DNA of 64,000 nucleotides, taken from NCBI RefSeq assembly GCF_037104765.1, contig NZ_JBAWSY010000002.1:186001-250000 (forward strand). The letters run 5' to 3'. Positions 55,790 to 63,420 of this stretch are shown here, piece after piece. Within the stretch, counting starts at the first letter, position 1, and every line of letters begins with the position of its first letter. Below the pieces are notes generated by a model that was not told where the DNA came from, made no database searches, and saw nothing but the letters and a program-made list of their open reading frames with translations. Source of the DNA: Psychrobacillus mangrovi. Lineage in GTDB: Bacteria; Bacillota; Bacilli; Bacillales_A; Planococcaceae. Position numbers and translations under genes: made by a program.

Positions 55790-56914
55790 TTATTTTAATA
55801 TAGAAGAAAGTATATTTACTGCTTGATCGATTTCTTCAGTTGAAACGGTTAGTGGTGGCAGGAGTCGGATGACATTTGGTCCTGCAGCTACTAGTAGTAG
55901 ACCGGCTTTTTCAGCTTCCGCTATGTATGGAGCGGCTTCGTCGGAGCAAACGATCCCGAGCAATAAACCGGATCCTACTATAGTATACGCTGGTAACGTT
56001 TCTTTTAGTTTATCCAAAAAGTAGCTAGATTTTTCATTGACTTCATTTAAAAATTCAGAAGTAAACACATTGTTTAGGACTGTTTGTGCCACTGCTACTG
56101 CTAATGGGTTTCCACCGAATGTCGTACCGTGTGTTCCTGGTCCGAAAGAGTCATGTAAGGCACTGGTTCCTAGCATTGCTCCGATTGGAAAGCCTCCTCC
56201 AAGGCCCTTTGCTAACGTCATTATGTCAGGCTTTAGGACGGTTTGCTCGTAAGCATAGCGAGTTCCTGTACGGCTGATGCCTGTTTGGACTTCGTCAATG
56301 ATTAATAATATGCCTTTCGATTCGCAAATATCAGTAATTGCTTGGGCGAATTCGGGAGTTACTTGGTTGACTCCACCCTCTCCTTGAATCACTTCTAGCA
56401 TGATTGCGGCTACTTCATCATCGATAACCGACTCAAGTTGCTGGATGTCATTGAAAGGTACTGTGCGGAAAGTATCCAGTAATGGTCCAAATCCATTTTT
56501 TATTTTATCTTGGCCAGTAGCGGACATTGCGCCGAATGTGCGGCCATGGAATGATTTTTCAAATGTGATGATGGCGTGTTTTCCGGTATGTTTGCGCGCA
56601 AGTTTGATCGCTGCTTCATTCGCCTCTGCTCCGCTGTTACAGAAAAACGCGTGTGCTAAATGCGTATCTTTTACTAAGGTCGTAGCAAGCTGCTCCTGCT
56701 CTGGACTTTCGAATAAATTCGATGTGTGCCATAGCTTTTCGCTTTGTTGCTGAATAGCTTTTACAATTGCAGGGTGTGCATGGCCAAGGCTAAGCACTGC
56801 AATCCCACTTGTAAAATCGAGATACTCTTTTCCAGTATCGTCTACAATAAGCGTCCCTTTCCCTTGCACAAAGTGAATAGGGCGACGGGCGTAATTTTGA
56901 AATAAAGAACTCAC
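55790..56914 (-). CDS. argD: acetylornithine aminotransferase
   Basis: The protein has 374 residues. It is a class III aminotransferase with the PLP Lys in TLAKGLGGGFPIGA, with FCNSGAEANEAAIKLAR and LIIDEVQTG present. It converts N-acetylglutamate semialdehyde to N-acetylornithine. Its start overlaps the argB stop by 4 bases. It is the last gene of argCJBD. Confidence 0.92.
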   Translation of the reverse strand: MSSLFQNYARRPIHFVQGKGTLIVDDTGKEYLDFTSGIAVLSLGHAHPAIVKAIQQQSEKLWHTSNLFESPEQEQLATTLVKDTHLAHAFFCNSGAEANEAAIKLARKHTGKHAIITFEKSFHGRTFGAMSATGQDKIKNGFGPLLDTFRTVPFNDIQQLESVIDDEVAAIMLEVIQGEGGVNQVTPEFAQAITDICESKGILLIIDEVQTGISRTGTRYAYEQTVLKPDIMTLAKGLGGGFPIGAMLGTSALHDSFGPGTHGTTFGGNPLAVAVAQTVLNNVFTSEFLNEVNEKSSYFLDKLKETLPAYTIVGSGLLLGIVCSDEAAPYIAEAEKAGLLLVAAGPNVIRLLPPLTVSTEEIDQAVNILSSILK

Positions 56915-57690
56915 ACGAGTACCTCCTGATGTAAAATGGTCGTTCCTTCTAATTGATCACCAACAATTTGAACGGAAGGAATGCCTGCAGCTAAACAATC
57001 GAGTGCAGCAGTTACTTTCGGAATCATTCCTCCGTAGATTTCTCCCGAAGAAATCCACTGCTTGATTGCAGAGGAAGTTATAACTGTTTGTACTTCCCCA
57101 TCGATTTTAATGCCAGGTGTATCCGTTACAAGCTGCAGACTCTCCGCTTTGATTGCCAGTGCGACTTTATTCGCTACGGTATCGGCATTGATATTAAGCG
57201 GCGTACCATTTTCTGTACAGCTGATGCTTGAAATCACTGGTGTGATACCGTTCGCTAAAAATGTTTCTAGTAACGAGCTGTTTACTTTTTTTATTTCACC
57301 GACAAAGCCATAAGTTTCTTTGTCTAAGAGCGTGCTTTCTAATAAATTGCCGTCATATCCGCTTAAGCCAATTGCTGTAATCCCGCTTTTATTCAGCTGG
57401 TGAACAAGGGACGGATTTACTTGGCCGACTAGAGTTGACTGGACTATTCCGATTGCTTCTTCGGACGTCACTCGAATGCCGTTTATAGATGTTGATGTTA
57501 TATTGTTTTTTTCTAGCTCTTTATTTATTGCAGGGCCTCCACCGTGGACGATGATTAATTCATTGCCAGCAGCTTGGAGTTTTTTGAAATTGGTGAAGAA
57601 GTTTTCATTCAGCCCCTCGAGCATGCTTCCACCGAGTTTGATGACGATGCGTTTAGGAGCGGTAGGTTGCGTTAATTTGGACGTAGTCAT
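56911..57690 (-). CDS. argB: acetylglutamate kinase
   Basis: The protein has 259 residues. RIVIKLGGSML, IIVHGGGPAINKEL and NINADTVANKVA mark the amino-acid kinase fold. It phosphorylates N-acetylglutamate. Its N-terminal 13 residues overlap the end of argJ by 38 bases in another frame, and no strong ribosome site is visible, so translation is probably coupled. Confidence 0.9.
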   Translation of the reverse strand: MTTSKLTQPTAPKRIVIKLGGSMLEGLNENFFTNFKKLQAAGNELIIVHGGGPAINKELEKNNITSTSINGIRVTSEEAIGIVQSTLVGQVNPSLVHQLNKSGITAIGLSGYDGNLLESTLLDKETYGFVGEIKKVNSSLLETFLANGITPVISSISCTENGTPLNINADTVANKVALAIKAESLQLVTDTPGIKIDGEVQTVITSSAIKQWISSGEIYGGMIPKVTAALDCLAAGIPSVQIVGDQLEGTTILHQEVLV

Positions 57691-58882
57691 ATGTCAAATC
57701 GCACCCCCATGCAGTTCCTAGGCCATCGCCTTGATGGATATCTACGTATATTTTTACTTCTGGTTGTTTTAGATAGACAATCAAGTCTTCTTCTGAGAAA
57801 GCAACAGGTTCGCCGTTTTCAACAACTTTTGTCGTTCCAATATGAATCGTGATTGCATTAGGATCAAGGGTTGCACCGCTATAGCCAACTGCTGCGATGA
57901 TTCTGCCCCAGTTTGCGTCGTTGCCGAACACTGCCGTTTTCACAAGTGGAGAGCCGACAACTGTTTTAGCAATTTTGCGAGCTTCCGCATCTGTTATTGC
58001 CCCTTTTACTTCCACTTCAATTAGTTTTGTTGCGCCTTCTCCGTCTTTTGCAATCATTTTCGCCAATTCTTGGGACACTACATGTAAAGTTTGTACGAAG
58101 TTTTCCCAATCAGGATGATCCGGAGTAAGCGTATTATTTTCCGCCATTCCGTTAGCCATAACGACTACCATATCATTGGTGGATGTGTCGCCATCGACAG
58201 TAATTGCATTAAAAGTTATGTCGGTAATGGATTTTAGAGCTTTTTGCAGATATTTGGATTCGATGTTTGCGTCCGTTGTAATGAAACCTAGCATCGTCGC
58301 CATATTAGGTTCGATCATACCAGAGCCTTTTGCAGTTCCGGCAATAATCACTTCTTTTCCATCAATAATTGTTTGATAGGAAGTGTTTTTTGTAACGGTG
58401 TCTGTCGTCATGATTGCTTGCGAGAAGCTCATAGCACCTTCCAACTCATCAACTGGATCTAATTGTTTGATACCTTCTGTTACCGGATCCATTTTCATGT
58501 GTTCGCCGATGACACCTGTAGATGCGACACCAACAAGATTGCGGTCGATTCCTAGTTTATCGGCAGTTAGTTTTTGCATCGTGTACGCATCTGCCATGCC
58601 TTGCTTGCCTGTGCATGCGTTGGCATTCCCAGCATTGACGATGATTGCCTGCATTTTACCTGTTTGGTATACCACATCTTTTGTAATTAGAAGTGGGGCA
58701 GCTATAATAGCGTTCGTTGTAAATACTCCTGCGACACTTGCAGGAACCTCACTGACTAGTAAGCCAAGATCTTTTTTCTTGTGCTTAAGGCCGCAGTGAA
58801 TGCCAGTTGCTTTAAATCCTTTTGGTGACGCAATATTTTTATATGAAATACGTTTCATAGCCATGGTGGTTGATGTATCCAA
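57653..58882 (-). CDS. argJ: bifunctional ornithine acetyltransferase / N-acetylglutamate synthase
   Basis: TTG 58882 has AGGAGG 8 bases upstream. The product has 409 residues. The self-cleavage site (NMATML, with Thr as nucleophile) is present, as are ASTGVIG and DGDTSTND. It recycles the acetyl group from N-acetylornithine to glutamate, replacing ArgA/ArgE. It lies 18 bases downstream of argC. Confidence 0.93.
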   Translation of the reverse strand: MDTSTTMAMKRISYKNIASPKGFKATGIHCGLKHKKKDLGLLVSEVPASVAGVFTTNAIIAAPLLITKDVVYQTGKMQAIIVNAGNANACTGKQGMADAYTMQKLTADKLGIDRNLVGVASTGVIGEHMKMDPVTEGIKQLDPVDELEGAMSFSQAIMTTDTVTKNTSYQTIIDGKEVIIAGTAKGSGMIEPNMATMLGFITTDANIESKYLQKALKSITDITFNAITVDGDTSTNDMVVVMANGMAENNTLTPDHPDWENFVQTLHVVSQELAKMIAKDGEGATKLIEVEVKGAITDAEARKIAKTVVGSPLVKTAVFGNDANWGRIIAAVGYSGATLDPNAITIHIGTTKVVENGEPVAFSEEDLIVYLKQPEVKIYVDIHQGDGLGTAWGCDLTYDYVQINATYRS

Positions 58883-58900
58883 TTTTGATTCCTCCTGAAT

Positions 58901-59935
58901 TTAGATGAATAATGGGACGTGCTTGAGGCCAGTTGTTTGATCTAGGTTAAATTGAACGTTCATGTTTTGAATCGCTTGGCCTGCAGCCCCTTTGACTAGA
59001 TTGTCGATCACTGAAACAACTGTAGCTCGGTTTGTGCGCGGATCGACTTTCACGTGAATATCGCAGTAGTTGGAGCCATATACTTGATTCGTTTCGAATT
59101 TGTTTGCCTCTTTTATTATACGAACGAATGGATGGTTTGCGTATGTTACTTGTAGTGCATCAATTAAATGTTTTTCTGTTACGCCTTCGTTTACAGGGGC
59201 ATAACTAGTTGCAAGAATTCCTCTTGTCATCGGTACAAGATGTGTCGTGAACGTGATGGGGGATGTTTGATTGGCAAAGAGGTTAATCGCTTGCTCGATT
59301 TCCGGTATATGTTGGTGTTGATGTAATTTGTATATAGCAGTGTTTTCATTCGTTTCACTGAAATGCGTCATTTGACTTGGCTTGTTCCCTGCTCCGGAAA
59401 TTCCACTTTTCGCATCGATGATGAGATGCTTTACGTCGATAAGGTTTTCCTTTAGGAGTGGTAGTAAAGAAAGCAGAACTGCAGTCGGATAACATCCGGG
59501 GTTTGCGACAATATCCGCTTTTTGAATTTCAGCTTCATTCCATTCTGTCAGACCATACACGCTTTTTTGTATTGCTTCTATAGGAGCTGGTGTTTTTTTA
59601 TACCATTGCTCGTATTGAAGCGGATCTTTTAAGCGGAAGTCACCAGATAAATCAATTAGCTTTGGACCTTTATCTATTAATGATGGAAGTAACTGGCTGG
59701 ATACCCCTGAGGGAGTGCTCGTAAAAATCACATCATACTCTGACAATCTATCAGGTTCGATTTTTAATAATGGCTCATCATAAATATTCATTAAATGTGT
59801 ATATTTATTCGAAAACTTGTTTCCTTCATCTGAAGAAGTGAACAAGTCAAGCTTTTCTATTTCGGGGTGGGTATGAAGAAACCTAATCAACTCAAGCCCA
59901 CCATAACCAGTAGCACCAATAATTCCAACATTCAT
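58901..59935 (-). CDS. argC: N-acetyl-gamma-glutamyl-phosphate reductase
   Basis: ATG 59935 has GAGGTG 6 bases upstream; a GTG at 59944 is inside that site. The product has 344 residues. It has the NADP motif GATGYGGLELIR and the catalytic Cys in NPGCYPTA. It reduces N-acetylglutamyl phosphate to the semialdehyde. It is the first gene of argCJBD, behind a strong promoter. Confidence 0.92.
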   Translation of the reverse strand: MNVGIIGATGYGGLELIRFLHTHPEIEKLDLFTSSDEGNKFSNKYTHLMNIYDEPLLKIEPDRLSEYDVIFTSTPSGVSSQLLPSLIDKGPKLIDLSGDFRLKDPLQYEQWYKKTPAPIEAIQKSVYGLTEWNEAEIQKADIVANPGCYPTAVLLSLLPLLKENLIDVKHLIIDAKSGISGAGNKPSQMTHFSETNENTAIYKLHQHQHIPEIEQAINLFANQTSPITFTTHLVPMTRGILATSYAPVNEGVTEKHLIDALQVTYANHPFVRIIKEANKFETNQVYGSNYCDIHVKVDPRTNRATVVSVIDNLVKGAAGQAIQNMNVQFNLDQTTGLKHVPLFI

Positions 59936-59965
59936 TTTCTTCACCTCTTCAGTAAGTTAGAATCT

Positions 59966-59994
59966 ATTATAATATTGCATAATTATAAAGTCAA
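59966..59994 (-). promoter_or_regulatory. sigma-A promoter of argCJBD
   Basis: Minus strand: TTGACT (59994-59989), a 17-base spacer, then TATAAT (59971-59966), about 30 bases before argC. The spacer is an AT-rich near-palindrome (TTATAATTATGCAA) that could hold an ArgR/AhrC box, but the match to the consensus is weak. Confidence 0.8.
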
Positions 59995-60057
59995 TCGTAT
60001 TTTTATAATTTTTTGGTTATTTTATAAATTTATGAATTTAGGGGGAGTTATATTACA

Positions 60058-60092
60058 GGAGTGTTACTGGTGCCTGGCACCAGTAACACTCC
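60058..60092. repeat. perfect 17-bp palindrome with 1-base centre
   Basis: GGAGTGTTACTGGTGCC, a T, then the exact complement. A partial third copy (CCAATAACAC) follows at about 60099. It lies between argC and the terminator of the rsgI-like gene. It resembles dispersed palindromes seen between genes in Bacillales. Confidence 0.75.
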
Positions 60093-60121
60093 CAGGAACC
60101 AATAACACTTTTGAAACAGAA

Positions 60122-60151
60122 AAAGGAGCGAATTGGGGAATTCGCTCCTTT
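60122..60151 (-). terminator. terminator of sigI-rsgI
   Basis: A perfect 13-bp stem (AAAGGAGCGAATT and complement) with a 4-base loop is followed by TTTCTG on the minus strand, just past the rsgI stop. Confidence 0.85.
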
Positions 60152-60156
60152 GATGT

Positions 60157-61233
60157 TTAATTGTTGCCATTGTTGTTACCATTGCCGTTGTTACCGTTGC
60201 TGTTATTGTTTTTTTCGTTGTTTTTTTGGGATTTTTCGTTTTCTTTCTGTGCTTTTTCCGCATTTTTTTGTTGGTTCTCGTTTTCTTTATTCTTATCTTT
60301 TGATTGGTTTTCATTTGATTTACCATTATTATTTTGTTGTTTTTCTACTTGTCCTGGTGGTTTTGCTTTTTGCTCTTTTTGCTTTTCATTTATCTTTTCT
60401 TGTTGCTGTCGCGCTTTTTCTTGTTGCTTTTGCTGTTGTTGCTCATGTTTTTGTTTTTGCTCTTGTTGTTTTTCTAGTTGCTTCTCTTTGTTCTGTTCCT
60501 TGTTTAAATTGTTTTGATCGCTACTGGATGGTGTTTCTTGCTTGATAGCATCTTGTTTGACAGGAATACCATTTTCTCTTTGATTATCTTCTATTTTACT
60601 TTCGTTCTCCACTTCTTTTAACTTTTGAATGGATATGTTGTGTTTGTCTGCTTCTTTACGTTCTTCAATGGAACTTTCATTTATTGTCCAGACTTTTTCG
60701 GTGTGCTCACTTTGCACTTCTTCGACAGCTACTTCTATTATTTCTTTAATTTCGGATGATTCTATATTATTTTCATATATGGTTGTAATAGCAATTTCTT
60801 TTGCTATGGGACTAATTAGTTTTACTGCATTTGCTAGTACGATGTCTACGGGGTTCCCTTCCCAATCTTCGAGCTGAATTGGAGCAGATTCATTTAACGA
60901 ACGGAGTGTCACTACTAATCCTTCTTGATCTACACCTAATTCTACTGAATTTTTCGCATCTAATTGTACGTAAGCCAAAGCTGTCCCAGGAGTAGGAATA
61001 AAGGATACAATTACAAATAGAAGAAACACTGCTGCGACAATAACGGGTGCCAGAAAAGAGGGTTTCGCCCATTTTTCATTTAGAGTAGTTGCTTTATATA
61101 AGTGGAATTCAACTTCTTGTCCAATCTCAGGATTCGATTTCAGAGGAATTCCTCGAAGAAATTTTCCTTCCTTCGTAAGAAAAATCATATATTTAGTTTT
61201 CTTTTCGCAAACAATTCCGTTATATGGACGCAT
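60157..61233 (-). CDS. rsgI: RsgI-like anti-sigma factor
   Basis: The protein has 358 residues. The N-terminal 50 (GIVCEKKTKYMIFLTKEGKFLRGIPL) match the RsgI_N domain that binds SigI. A membrane segment lies at about 63-84. An outside domain (about 85-170) precedes roughly 190 residues of Gln/Glu/Lys/Asn-rich low-complexity sequence, ending in an Asn/Gly tail. The outside tail would be the stress sensor. Its ATG overlaps the sigI stop, and regulated partner pairs of this kind are the rule for the family. Confidence 0.88.
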   Translation of the reverse strand: MRPYNGIVCEKKTKYMIFLTKEGKFLRGIPLKSNPEIGQEVEFHLYKATTLNEKWAKPSFLAPVIVAAVFLLFVIVSFIPTPGTALAYVQLDAKNSVELGVDQEGLVVTLRSLNESAPIQLEDWEGNPVDIVLANAVKLISPIAKEIAITTIYENNIESSEIKEIIEVAVEEVQSEHTEKVWTINESSIEERKEADKHNISIQKLKEVENESKIEDNQRENGIPVKQDAIKQETPSSSDQNNLNKEQNKEKQLEKQQEQKQKHEQQQQKQQEKARQQQEKINEKQKEQKAKPPGQVEKQQNNNGKSNENQSKDKNKENENQQKNAEKAQKENEKSQKNNEKNNNSNGNNGNGNNNGNN

Positions 61234-61991
61234 CAGATGATTTCTCCTTTTACATACTCTTTTATATAAACGAAGTCACTTTTAAGCAGTAATGCAACTG
61301 CTATTATGTATTTTCTATGGCGTTCTAATGTTTTTCGAGAGACCTCTACGATTTCTTCCATTTCTTTCAGTGGTAATTTTTTGTACTTTATTAGAAATTC
61401 ATAGAATTCTTCTGTCTCTGCGATTATTTGTGCTGTTTGAAAGGCTGTTTTTCTCGCATCCTCATGCTTTGGAGCAACCTTTGCTAAATCCTCAAATGAT
61501 AGCCCGAACTCTACTAACAATTTAGTATAGCGAGAGAGTTCGTCTCTTCTTGCTTCAGCCTGTTTTTCTAAGGAATAGGAATCGAGCGCTTGCGCATCGA
61601 ATAATTGTTGATGCTCAGTTGCGGCATCTTCTCTTGAAGCATTTATTAATAAAACTTTCTCTTTTCGTAGAGATTCCTTGCGAATAAAATCAATGATACG
61701 TCTTTTTATAATCAAATGGGCATAAGTTTGCAAGGATGCATTTTCATCAGGATTAAAACTCATAATCGCTTCATGGAACGCACTCATTGCTATACTATAC
61801 TCTTCATCATGTTCATCAATAGCTCTTTTACAAACAAAGGAAGCAGTTTTTTTCATAAATGGGGTAAAGGCTAAAAGAAGGTCATTCAAAACCTCCTGGT
61901 CTCCTGCTTTTGCCATTTGCACAAGTTCACTTGTTATTTGTTTTTCTTTTGTTTTTGGTTTGAAAATTCCTTGTATAATGGACAAAAGCAT
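61233..61991 (-). CDS. sigI: RNA polymerase sigma factor SigI
   Basis: The protein has 252 residues, as in B. subtilis SigI. The sigma region 2 part (DEEYSIAMSAFHEAIMSFNPDENASLQTYAHLIIKRRIIDFIRKES) and a C-terminal helix-turn-helix (MEEIVEVSRKTLERHRKYIIAVALLL) are clear. By family it directs heat and envelope-stress genes and its own operon, held inactive by RsgI. A matching promoter lies about 170 bases upstream. Confidence 0.92.
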   Translation of the reverse strand: MLLSIIQGIFKPKTKEKQITSELVQMAKAGDQEVLNDLLLAFTPFMKKTASFVCKRAIDEHDEEYSIAMSAFHEAIMSFNPDENASLQTYAHLIIKRRIIDFIRKESLRKEKVLLINASREDAATEHQQLFDAQALDSYSLEKQAEARRDELSRYTKLLVEFGLSFEDLAKVAPKHEDARKTAFQTAQIIAETEEFYEFLIKYKKLPLKEMEEIVEVSRKTLERHRKYIIAVALLLKSDFVYIKEYVKGEII

Positions 61992-62170
61992 ACATACCCT
62001 CCCGTTCTCATCTTTCCCTGAGCCTATAATTGTAACTGGCTTATCGGAGAATGAAAAGCGGTTAAACTATAAATAGTTCAATCTTCGTCATCATCATTGT
62101 CGTTCTTTTTGTTTACTTGTTAAGCAGATCTGCACAATTCTTTTGTTATTCCATTTCTTTGTGCTCATTA
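61992..62170. other. sigI leader region
   Basis: About 175 bases lie between the predicted SigI-type promoter and the sigI start. No gene or clear riboswitch is seen. Confidence 0.4.
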
Positions 62171-62175
62171 TATTG

Positions 62176-62205
62176 TTCGAAATGCTTAGTTGTATTTATG
62201 GGGGT
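62176..62205 (-). promoter_or_regulatory. SigI-type promoter of sigI-rsgI
   Basis: Minus strand: ACCCCC (62205-62200), a 20-base spacer, then CGAA (62179-62176), followed by CAATATAATG. ACCCCC and CGAA are the elements described for SigI-dependent promoters in B. subtilis. Nearly the same block occurs before the 62431 gene. Confidence 0.65.
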
Positions 62206-62284
62206 AGCCAGTAAATTAAGTTTTTATGTGGAAATTAATAGAGGACATTATGATATCAAGTGGAAAATAAAAATATTAGCAAAA

Positions 62285-62309
62285 AGGAGGTTACTTACGA
62301 ACCTCCTCC
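62285..62309. terminator. possible terminator hairpin
   Basis: AGGAGGTT and AACCTCCT pair around ACTTACG, and the plus strand then becomes T-rich. It could end minus-strand read-through past the 62431 gene, or a plus-strand transcript; this is weak. Confidence 0.4.
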
Positions 62310-62430
62310 TTGCCTGTTTTGTTTTGTAATTCCTTGGAATAATAGATGAAATCATACGTATCTACACGTTTTTATCTTCATCTAAAGTACTGGGTTATAC
62401 ATATTTAAATAGTGTAATTTTAAAGAGGAT

Positions 62431-63132
62431 TTATTTGTCTTCTTTACTTTTTTTATTCTCTTGTTTTTGTGCTTTTTGTTGATCTTTTAAAGCTTTTTGT
62501 TCATCTTTTAAAGATTTTCTTTCTTCTTTATGCTCTGCTTGAAGTGCTTTACGCTCTTCTTTTTGCTCAGCTTTAAGTGCTTTACTTTGTTCTTTTAAAG
62601 ATTTTTCTTCTTCCTTAGCTGGTTCTTCTACAACAGGTTTTTCAGCTACTGGTTTTTCTACAACAGGTGTAGGTTCAACTTTTACAGGTTTTTCTTCAAC
62701 TGGTTTCTCTACTACAGGTTCCTCTGTTTTTGGTTTTTCAGCTTCTTCTTGAGCGGCTTCAAATTTAGCGATTGCTCTTTCAGCATTTCGTAAAATTGAT
62801 GCTTTTGCAGTTTCACTTCCAGCATTTTCATAAGCTTTTGCAAGTGCTGCTAGATTTCCAGCAGTATAACCTTCAGGAATTTCAGGGAATTCACTTACTG
62901 GTTTTGCTTCATCTTCTTTTTTAGTCTCATCTTTTGTTTCAGGAGTTGTTACGACTGGTTTAACAGTATCTCCTGTTGTAACTGCTGTTTTTTCCTCTGT
63001 AGATTCAGAGTTCAATTTGCTTAAATCAACTTTATCGAACAAATTTTCATTTGCCCAAGCGTAACCTGAACCTGTTATCGTAATAGTTGCTACCAATAAA
63101 GCTGCACTTGTTTTCTTCCATTTCATCTGCAT
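62431..63132 (-). CDS. secreted low-complexity protein, probable SigI regulon member
   Basis: The protein has 233 residues; ATG 63132 has GAGGTG upstream. A signal peptide (cleavage near WANE) is followed by a helical segment (about 85-130, YTAGNLAALAKAYENAGSETAKASILRNAERAIAKFE). Val/Pro/Glu/Lys repeats of the PVVEKPV type come next, then a highly charged Lys/Glu/Gln tail. I do not know the family. The charged tail resembles the low-complexity tail of the RsgI-like protein. Its promoter matches the sigI promoter. Confidence 0.75.
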   Translation of the reverse strand: MQMKWKKTSAALLVATITITGSGYAWANENLFDKVDLSKLNSESTEEKTAVTTGDTVKPVVTTPETKDETKKEDEAKPVSEFPEIPEGYTAGNLAALAKAYENAGSETAKASILRNAERAIAKFEAAQEEAEKPKTEEPVVEKPVEEKPVKVEPTPVVEKPVAEKPVVEEPAKEEEKSLKEQSKALKAEQKEERKALQAEHKEERKSLKDEQKALKDQQKAQKQENKKSKEDK

Positions 63133-63186
63133 CTTCGAATCACCTCGGATAGAATTTGTCCGGTGTTATGCTCGGACACTATATTA

Positions 63187-63215
63187 TTCGAAATATACTC
63201 ATATCTTTTGGGGGT
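63187..63215 (-). promoter_or_regulatory. SigI-type promoter of the 62431 gene
   Basis: Minus strand: ACCCCC (63215-63210), a 19-base spacer, then CGAA (63190-63187), followed by TAATATAGTG. This is nearly identical around the -10 to the sigI promoter. It is about 55 bases before the start codon. Confidence 0.65.
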
Positions 63216-63230
63216 GAAGACAAAAAAACA

Positions 63231-63367
63231 GTATTACAGTTGTGGTACTTTTTGGGGGCTCCAGTAAAACAAAAGTACTAAATTTNNNNNNNNNNGGTGT
63301 TAAACAAAAAAAATCTTTATTTCTTGTGTGTGAGGGGGGCCGCCCACCACAACCACAACTGTAATAC
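63231..63367. repeat. 16-bp inverted repeat around an assembly gap
   Basis: GTATTACAGTTGTGGT (63231-63246) is exactly complementary to 63352-63367. Between them are a run of ten N (63286-63295), G-rich blocks and poly-A. Three AGAACTT-polyT tandem units follow at about 63372-63411. Confidence 0.8.
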
Positions 63368-63420
63368 TTTTCAGAACTTGTTTTTTAGAACTTGTTTTTA
63401 GAACTTTTTTTGGGACTGTA

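Noticed and set aside
60161..60500. Possible trinucleotide repeat array
   Set aside because: The repetition is coding low complexity in RsgI with mixed codons, not a true tandem DNA repeat.
60111..60545. 144- and 118-codon plus-strand frames opposite rsgI
   Set aside because: Their Cys/Phe/Leu-rich sequence is just the complement of the Gln/Lys-rich low-complexity tail of RsgI.
62117..62329. 70-codon plus-strand open frame downstream of the sigI promoter
   Set aside because: TTG start without a ribosome site, and it reads across the SigI-type promoter and a hairpin.
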